DNA of 64,000 nt from assembly GCF_002575655.3 (NCBI RefSeq), contig NC_053040.3, positions 359,102,267 to 359,166,266 on the forward strand. The letters run 5' to 3'. The position numbers and the translations under genes were made by a program. Position 1 is the stretch's first letter. Every line of letters starts with the position of its first letter. The notes beneath the pieces are model-generated. The model made no database searches. It saw nothing but the letters and a program-made list of their open reading frames with translations, and had not been told where the DNA came from. Source of the DNA: Aegilops tauschii subsp. strangulata (Eukaryota > Streptophyta > Magnoliopsida > Poales > Poaceae). Of the stretch, positions 57,233-64,000 are shown in pieces.

Positions 57233-59220
57233 ATGGAATTAAGTTTGCCTCATACGCTTCATCTTTTTAATATCTTTCGTGAGTATGATGGAAAGGAAAA
57301 TTGTGCCAAAATGTTAGAGGAAGAATGCATTAGAATGTTTGGCACTAAATCTTTGAATGATGAGCATGATTGCAATGTTGTTAGTATGAACTCCTTGAAT
57401 ATCCATAGTACTAATGATGATTGCACTAGTCATGATGAAAATGTCTCCTATAAACATGTCAATTTTTGTGGAGTGCATTGGGTTTGCAAGTACACACCAA
57501 ATAGGGAAGATAGATATTGCAACAGGTATAAGTACTTAGAAACTAAATGGTTGCAAGAAAGGCTAGATGTTTGTGCTGAAAATTTAAATTTTCTTGGCCG
57601 TACTTGTGAACTTTGCAATGAAAGTGGTCATTTAACTATCCGATGCAAATTGTTTCATGATCTAATCGTGTCCAAAAATTGTGATGACTTGATTTCCCTT
57701 GCCCATCATAATGAACTTAGTTTGTTGATGGGTTATGAAGAAATGAAACGTATAACTAACTATCTTCCAGTATTTGCCCGTGATAAACTTCTTAATTTTG
57801 ATCTAGAGGAAATTTATATCTATTGTGCGGTGAATTGCATTGAAAATCCTTATATTGCCAATTACATAAAGAAAATAAAACAAATAGAAGATGAAGAGAA
57901 TACTAACGAAAGGGAAGAGACTTCCCAATATTCTCCTATTATTTCTTATGATGAATCAGGTAACGAGGAGGAGCCTTCTATTCAACCAATCTCATTAATA
58001 AGGAGCTCCAAAAAGAGGATTGAACCCACACATGATGTAAAGAAGAAGAAAAGAAAAAGGAATAAAGGTAAAAATATATCTCTCCCAAATAATGTTGCTC
58101 CTATTATTGTTGTGCCCCATGAAAATGAATCAAAAATAATTGTGGAAAATGATGCACTTGATGATGATCTCGTTATGCCTATTGCTTGTTGTGATGATTA
58201 TGATTGGGAAGATAATGATACTTCTTATGATCTTGAAAATCTTTTTGGCACTTGCTTGGAAGAATATGATAATTTCTATACTATTGGTGCTATCCATACT
58301 ATTAATGATGAGAGTGATTATGCTTATGATATGAAAAGGGCCAAGCTTGGGGAAGCTATGTTTGATGAGGATGACATATTTGAGAATATATTTTCTGAAA
58401 TTAATGTTTTTCCCAAGCTTGGGGATGCTATGTTTAATAATGATGATATTTTTAGCCTCCCAAGTTTTGATATGCAAAGTTGTTATGATGATAGCATGCC
58501 TTCTACCTATGATGATTATATTGATGAAAGTGGGTTTGGAAGAGTGTCAACTTTAGGAAGTAATCATCCCACTATTTTGGAGGATGTTGAATCTTATAAT
58601 ATTTATGAAAGTGGATTTGGAGAGGTCATGACTTTATTTAGTGATGTATCCACTATTTTGGAAGAGGTTTCAATCGATTATGATGAGAACAAAGTTGCTA
58701 CTTATGATGATTATTGTGATGAAACTTATGATATAAAAAGTAGTGATGATTATATTTATAAAACTTTTCATGATTATGAGTACCCTTTTATGAACATTAC
58801 TCTTTCAATGTGGAAACAATTTATAGTATTCAAGTCTCTTATGATACTCCCACTATTCCGAATGAGAAGAATTTTGCTTATGTGGAGAGTAGTAAATTTT
58901 TTATGCAAATAGATCATGAAAAGAATGCTTTAGGTGCTGGTTATATTGTTGAATTCATTCATGATGCTACTGAAAATTATTATGAGGGAGGAATATATGC
59001 TTGTAGGAATTGCAATAATATCAAGTTTCCTCTCTATGTGCTTAAGGTTTTGAAGTTATGCTTGTTTTGCCTTCTTATGCAAGTTGATTCTTGTTTCCAT
59101 AAGTTGTTTGCTCACAAAATCCCTATTCATAGGAAGTGGGTTAGGCTTAAATGTGATAGTCATATTCTTCATGATGCCCTCTTTACGTTTCAATTCTTAT
59201 CTTTTTGCGAGCATCATTGA
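57233..59220 (+). pseudogene. Acidic CCHC ORF of the non-autonomous element, one frameshift
   Basis: The ATG at 57233 opens 559 codons; after a shift near 58810 the C-terminal part continues in another frame to 59220. Visible parts: an N-terminal segment (LHLFNIFREYDGKENCAKML), a Cys-rich region with a CCHC knuckle (C125, C128, H133, C138 in CELCNESGHLTIRC), a basic, nuclear-signal-like stretch (KKKKRKRNKGK, about residue 270), a long Asp/Glu-rich part with repeated KLG(D/E)AMF(D/N)(E/N)DDIF, YDDYIDESGFG and STILEEVSIDYDENKV, and a conserved C-terminus (CNNIKFPLYVLKVLKLCLFC, HDALFTFQFLSF). The knuckle suggests RNA binding, as in gag, but there is no gag domain. Part of the same protein is in the element at 44636. 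I do not recognise a named family. Function unknown. Confidence 0.8.
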
Positions 59221-61986
59221 AATCATCATGCCTAGCTAGGGGCGTTAAACGATAGCGCTTGTTGGGAGGCAACCCAATTTTATTTTAATTTCTTGCTTTT
59301 TGGTTCTGTTTAGTAATAAATTTTTGATCTAGCCTCTGTTTAGATGTAGTTTTATGTTTTAATTAGTGTTTGTGCCAAGTTAAACCTATAGGATCTTCTT
59401 GGATGACAGTTATTTGATCTTGCTAAAAATTCCAGAAACTTACTGTTCACAAAAACAATTGTTTAAAATCACCAGAACGTGATAAAATACTGATTCCAAT
59501 TGCAGCAGATCAATAAACAAATTGTTTAGGTCTTCCTATTTTGGCTGAATTTTTGGAGTTCCAGAAGTTTGTGTTAGTTACAGATTACTACAGACTGTTC
59601 TGTTTTTTACAGATTCTGTTTTTCGTGTGTTGTTTGCTTATTTTGATGAATCTATGGCTAGTAAAATAGTTTATAAACCATAGAGAAGTTGGAATACAGT
59701 AGGTTTAACACCAATAGAAATAAAGAATGAGTTCATTACAGTACCTTGAAGTGGTGTTTTGTTTTCTTTCGCTAACGGAGCTTACGAGTTTTCTGTTGAG
59801 TTTTGTGTTGTGAAGTTTTCAAGTTTTGGGTAAGGATTCGATGGACTATGGAATAAATAGTGTCAAGAACCTAAGCTTGGGGATGCCCAAGGCACCCCAA
59901 GGTAATATTCAAGGACAACCAAGAGCCTAAGCTTGGGGATGCCCCAGAAGGCATCCCCTCTTTCGTCTTCATCCATCAGTAACTTTACTTGGAGCTATAT
60001 TTTTATTCACCACATGATATGTGTTTTTCTTGGAGCGTCATTTTATTTTCTTTAGCTTTGCTTGATGTTTTAATAAAATACCAAGATCTGAAATTCTTAA
60101 ATGTTAGAGAGTCTTCACATAGTTGCATAATTATTCGACTACTCATTGATCTTCACTTATATCTTTCAGAGTAGTTTGTTGTTTGCTCTAGTGCTTCACT
60201 TATATTATTTTGAGAGTCTTAAATAGCATGGTAATTTGCTTAATCCTAATATGCTAGGTATTCAAGACTAGTAAAAACTTTCTTATGAGTGTGTTGAATA
60301 CTAAGTGAAGTTCGATGCTTGATGATTGTTTTGATATATGGAGGTAGTGATATTAAAGTTGTGCTAGTTGAGTAGTTGTGAATTTGAGAAATACTTGTGT
60401 TGAAGTTTGCAAGTCCCGTAGCATGCACGTATGGTAAACGTTATATAACAAATTTGAAAAATGAGGTGTTCTTTGATTGTCCTCCTTATGAGTGGCGGTC
60501 GGGGACGAGCGATGGTCTTTTCCTACCAATCTATCCCCCTAGGAGCATGCGCGTAGTGCTTGGTTTTTGATGACTTGTAGATTTTTGCAATAAGTATGTG
60601 AGTTCTTTATGACTAATGTTGAGTCCATGGATTATACACACTCTTACCCTTCCATCATTGCTAGCCTCTTCGGTACCGTGGATTGCCCTTTCTCACCTTG
60701 AGAGTTGGTGCAAACTTCGTCGGTGCATCCAAACCCCGTGATATGATACGCTCTTTCACATATAAACCTCCTTATATCTTCCTCAAAACAGCCACCATAC
60801 CTACCTATTATGGCATTTCCATAGCCATTCCAAGATATATTGCCATGCAATTTTCCACTGTTCCGTTTATCATGACACGTTCATCATTGTCATATTGCTT
60901 TGCATGATCATGTAGTTGACATAGTATTTGTGGCAAAGCCACCATTCATAATTCTTTCATACATGTCACTCTTGATTCATTGCATATCCCGGTACACCGC
61001 CGGAGGCATTCATATAGAGTCATACTTTGTTCTAGTATTGAGTTGTAATCATTCAGTTGTAAATAAATAGAAGTGTGATGATCATCATTTTCTAGAGCAT
61101 TGTCCCAAGTGAGGAATAAAAAAAAGAGAAAGGCCATAAAAAAGAGAAGGCCCAAAAAACAAAACAAAAACAAAAAAATGAGAGAAAAAGAGAGAAGGGA
61201 CAATGTTACTATCCTTTTTACCACACTTGTGCTTCAAAGTAGCACCATAATCTTCATGATAGAGAGTCTCTTGTTTTGTCACTTTCATATACTAGTGGGA
61301 ATTTTTCATTATAGAACTTGGCTTGTATATTCCAACAATGGGCCTCCTCAAGTGCCCTAGGTCTTCATGAGCAAGCAAGTTGGATGCACACCCACTTAAT
61401 TTCTTTTGTTGAGCTTTCATATATTTATAGCTCTAGTGCATCCGTTGCATGGCAATCACTACTCCTTGCATTAACATCAATCGATGGGCATCTCCATAGC
61501 TCATTGATTAGCCTCGTTGATGTGAGATTTTCTCCTTTTTTGTATTCTCCACATAACCCCCATCATTATATTCTATTCCACCCATAGTGCTATATCCATG
61601 GCTCACGCTCATGTATTGCGTGAAGGTTGAAAAAGTTTGAGATTACTAAAGTATGAAACAATTGCTTGGCTTGTCATCGGGGTTGTGCATGATGAGAGCA
61701 TTCTTATGTGACAAAAATGGAACATGACCAAACTATATGATTTTGTAGGGATGAACTTTCTTTGGCCATGTTATTTTGAGAGGACATAATTGCTTAGTTA
61801 GTATGCTTGAAGTATTATTACTTTTATGTCAATATGAACTTTTATCTTGAATCTTTCGGATCTGAATATTCATACCACAATTAAGAAGAATTACATTGAA
61901 ATTATTCCAAGTAGCATTCCACATCAAAAAAATTGTTTTTATCATTTACCTACTCGAGGACGAGCAGGAATTAAGCCTGGGGATGC
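59221..61986 (+). other. 3' non-coding region and PPT of the element at 55406
   Basis: It starts with a conserved block just after the stop (59227-59275), carries the hairpin pair (59877-59958), matches 25853-28650 in reverse complement, and ends with AAGCCTGGGGATGC, the PPT with one T to C change, at 61973-61986. No coding sequence recognised. Confidence 0.8.
59877..59958 (+). other. PPT-containing hairpin pair
   Basis: Hairpin 1 at 59877-59900 (TTGGGG-A-TGCC with GGCACCCCAA, loop CAA). Hairpin 2 at 59935-59958 (GGGGATGCC / GGCATCCCC, loop CCAGAA). Both follow CCTAAGC. Confidence 0.75.
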
Positions 61987-63648
61987 TGATACGTCTCCAA
62001 CGTATCTATAATTTTTGATTATTCCATGCTATTATATTATCTGTTTTGGATGTTTATGGGCTTTATTATGCACTTTTATATTATTTTTGGGACTAACCTA
62101 TTAACCCAGAGCCCAGTGCCAGTTTCTGTTTTTCCCTTGTTTCAGTGTTCGCAGAAAAGGAATATCAAACGGAGTCCAAACGGAATGAAACCTTCGGGAA
62201 AATTATGTTTGGAACGGAAGCAATCCAGGGGACTTGGAGTGCACGTCAGGGAATCAACGAGGAAGGCACGAGGCAGGGGGCACGCCCACCCCCCTGGGCG
62301 CGCCCTCCACCCTCATGGGCCCCTCGTGGCTCCCCTGCCGTATTTCTTCCTCCTATATATACCCACATACCCTAAAACCTTCGGGGAACAGAATAGATCT
62401 GGAGTTCCGCCGCCGTAAGCCTCTGTAGCCACCAAAAACCAATCGGGACCCTGTTCCGGCACCCTGCCGGAGGGGGGAACCCTCACCGGTGGCCATCTTC
62501 ATCATCCCGGCCCTCTCCATGATGAGGAGGGAGTAGTTCACCCTCAGGGCTGAGGGTATGTACCAGTAGCTATGTGTTTGAAATCTCTCTCTCTCGTGTT
62601 CTTGAGGTGACACGATCTTGATGTATCGTGATCTTTGCTATTGTAGTTGGATCTTATGATGTTTCTCCCCCTCTACTCTCTTGTAATGGATTGAGTTTTC
62701 TCTTTGAAGTTATCTTATCGGATTGAGTCTTTAATGATTTGAGAACACGTGATGTATGTCTTGCGTGGGATAACCGTGGTGACAATGGGTTATTCTATTG
62801 ATTCACTTGATGTATGTTTTGGTGATCAACTTGCGGGTTCCGCCCATGAACCTATGCATAGGGGTTGGCACACGTTTTCGTCTTGACTCTCCGGTAGAAA
62901 CTTTGGGGCACTCTTTGAGGTTCTATGTGTTGGTTGAATAGATGAATCTGAGATTGTGTGATGCATATCGTATAATCATACCCACGGATACTTGAGGAGA
63001 CATTGGAGTATCTAGGTGACATTAGGGTTTTGGTTGATGTGTTTCTTAAGGTGTTATTTTAGTACGAACTCTAGGGCTGTTTGTGACACTTATAGGAATA
63101 GCCCAATGGATTGATCGGAAAGAATAACTTTGAGGTGGTTTCGTACCCTACCATAATCTCTTCGTTTGTTCTCCGCTATTAGTGACTTTGGAGTGACTCT
63201 TTGTTGCATGTTGAGGGATAGTTATATGATCCAATTATGTTATTATTGTTGAGAGAACTTGCACTAGTGAAAGTATGAACCCTAGGCCTTCTTTCCTAGC
63301 ATTGCAATACTGTTTGTGCTCACTTTTATCATTAGTTACCTTGCTGTTTTTATATTTTCAGATTACAAAAACCTATATCTACCATCCATATTGCACTTGT
63401 ATCACCATCTCTTCGCCGAACTAGTGCACCTATACAATTTATCATTGTATTGGGTGTGTTGGGGACACAAGAGACTCTTTGTTATTTGGTTGCAGGGTTG
63501 CTTGAGAGAGACCATCTTCATCCGACGCCTCCCACGGATTGATAAACCTTAGGTCATCCACTTGAGGGAAATTTGCATCTGTCCTACAAACCTCTGCACT
63601 TGGAGGCCCAACAACGTCTACAAGAAGAAGGTTGCGTAGTAGACATCA
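61987..63648 (+). repeat. 3' LTR of the element at 55406
   Basis: 1,662 bp, closely matching the 5' LTR; TATA-like TATATATA at 62354-62361. Confidence 0.92.
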
Positions 63649-64000
63649 GGCCGCAGCAAGGAAGTGCCTCCTTATTAGGCGCAAAATAATGATTCCTCCA
63701 CCTGACAGAGGGGACCCACTGGAAGGCTATCGTATTTTGCGAAAAATATGTTTCTCCCCTGACGGCTGGGACCCACCAGCTACATCTTCGCACGCAAGGA
63801 ATTGCGTCCATATTACAGGCAAAAAAAGATTCTTCCCCTGACAGTTGGGACCCACCAGCTATATCTTCGCACGCAAGGAAGTGCCTCCTTATCCTCCCTA
63901 ATAGCCGGGACCCACCCGGTCGAACCGTACGTAGGGTTGTCTGTCCGGTCGTGAACGTGTACATACATACTGGTCGATCAGTCTCTCTGCAGCGATGAAC
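63649..64000. repeat. Unclassified repeat family, continuing after the LTR element
   Basis: The cassette GCAAGGA(A)GTGCCTCCTTAT and GGGACCCACCAGCTA recurs with a 79 bp period (63768 and 63847). It joins smoothly with the sequence before 55405 once the LTR element and one duplication copy are removed. Confidence 0.65.

Larger units (their letters stand above)
55406..63648 (+). mobile_element. Non-autonomous Gypsy-related LTR retrotransposon with a CCHC acidic ORF
   Basis: 8,243 bp. LTRs at 55406-57045 and 61987-63648, two primer sites, a PPT, and a duplication GACCG / GGCCG (55401-55405, 63649-63653; one mismatch). The interior has an ORF of about 660 codons unrelated to gag-pol enzymes, followed by a 2.8 kb 3' region that matches the gag-protease element at 24253-30241. 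The LTRs are very alike, so insertion is recent compared with the element at 43270. It must use enzymes of another element to move. Confidence 0.9.

Overview
This is a grass, almost certainly Triticeae (wheat, goatgrass or barley type), nuclear genome window. The evidence is an Angela/WIS/BARE-type Copia element with its typical LTR start, a Del/Tekay-type chromovirus with 4.1 kb LTRs, LTRs starting TGATACGTCTCCAACGTATC, a CACTA element with GGGCC-rich ends, and small Stowaway- and Tourist-like MITEs. About nine tenths of the window is transposable elements. The ordinary genes that remain look broken. There are no bacterial features, rRNA, tRNA or CRISPR.

Layout, left block (1-34398). The host layer is the 3' part of a CACTA (En/Spm) element on the + strand: exons of its second, Transposase_24-like protein, a GGGCC-rich subterminal region, and the TAGTG terminus at 32116-32120. 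A Copia element (558-22981, target duplication TTCCC) cut one exon of that protein. A chromovirus-type Gypsy on the minus strand (8763-22693, duplication CATCG) sits inside the Copia 3' LTR. A third, 5'-truncated Gypsy on the minus strand (24253-30241) interrupts a later CACTA intron. The CACTA end lies in one arm of a foldback sequence (32121-32670). It is followed by a second, almost identical piece of the same CACTA (32881-33447) and a truncated Gypsy LTR (33448-34398).

Middle block (34399-43269 and 50110-53020). This is a low-copy island with four decayed genes: a WRN/DnaQ-type 3'-5' exonuclease with one frameshift, a basic protein of unknown family with a good TATA box and Kozak start but a stop and a frameshift, a SINA/SIAH-like E3 ligase without its RING part, and an F-box/DUF295-like gene with a stop and a late frameshift. 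MITEs, a short foldback and a 2.7 kb solo Gypsy LTR (39414-42120, duplication GCTTC) are scattered among them.

Right block. Two non-autonomous LTR elements on the + strand (43270-50109 and 55406-63648) share LTR starts, PBS, PPT and 3' non-coding regions with the minus-strand element at 24253-30241. Instead of gag-pol they carry a long acidic ORF with a CCHC knuckle (lost in the first). The minus-strand relative carries only gag and protease. The last element inserted into an unclassified repeat family (53020-55405, resuming at 63649-64000).

The most interesting signal is in these three related elements. Each has, in its 3' non-coding region, conserved hairpins that begin with copies of the polypurine tract motif AAGCTTGGGGATGC. 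Stems are kept while loops vary, and the same motif also sits inside the acidic ORF. All coordinates were read by eye, and family names are assigned from memory of sequence features, not from a search.
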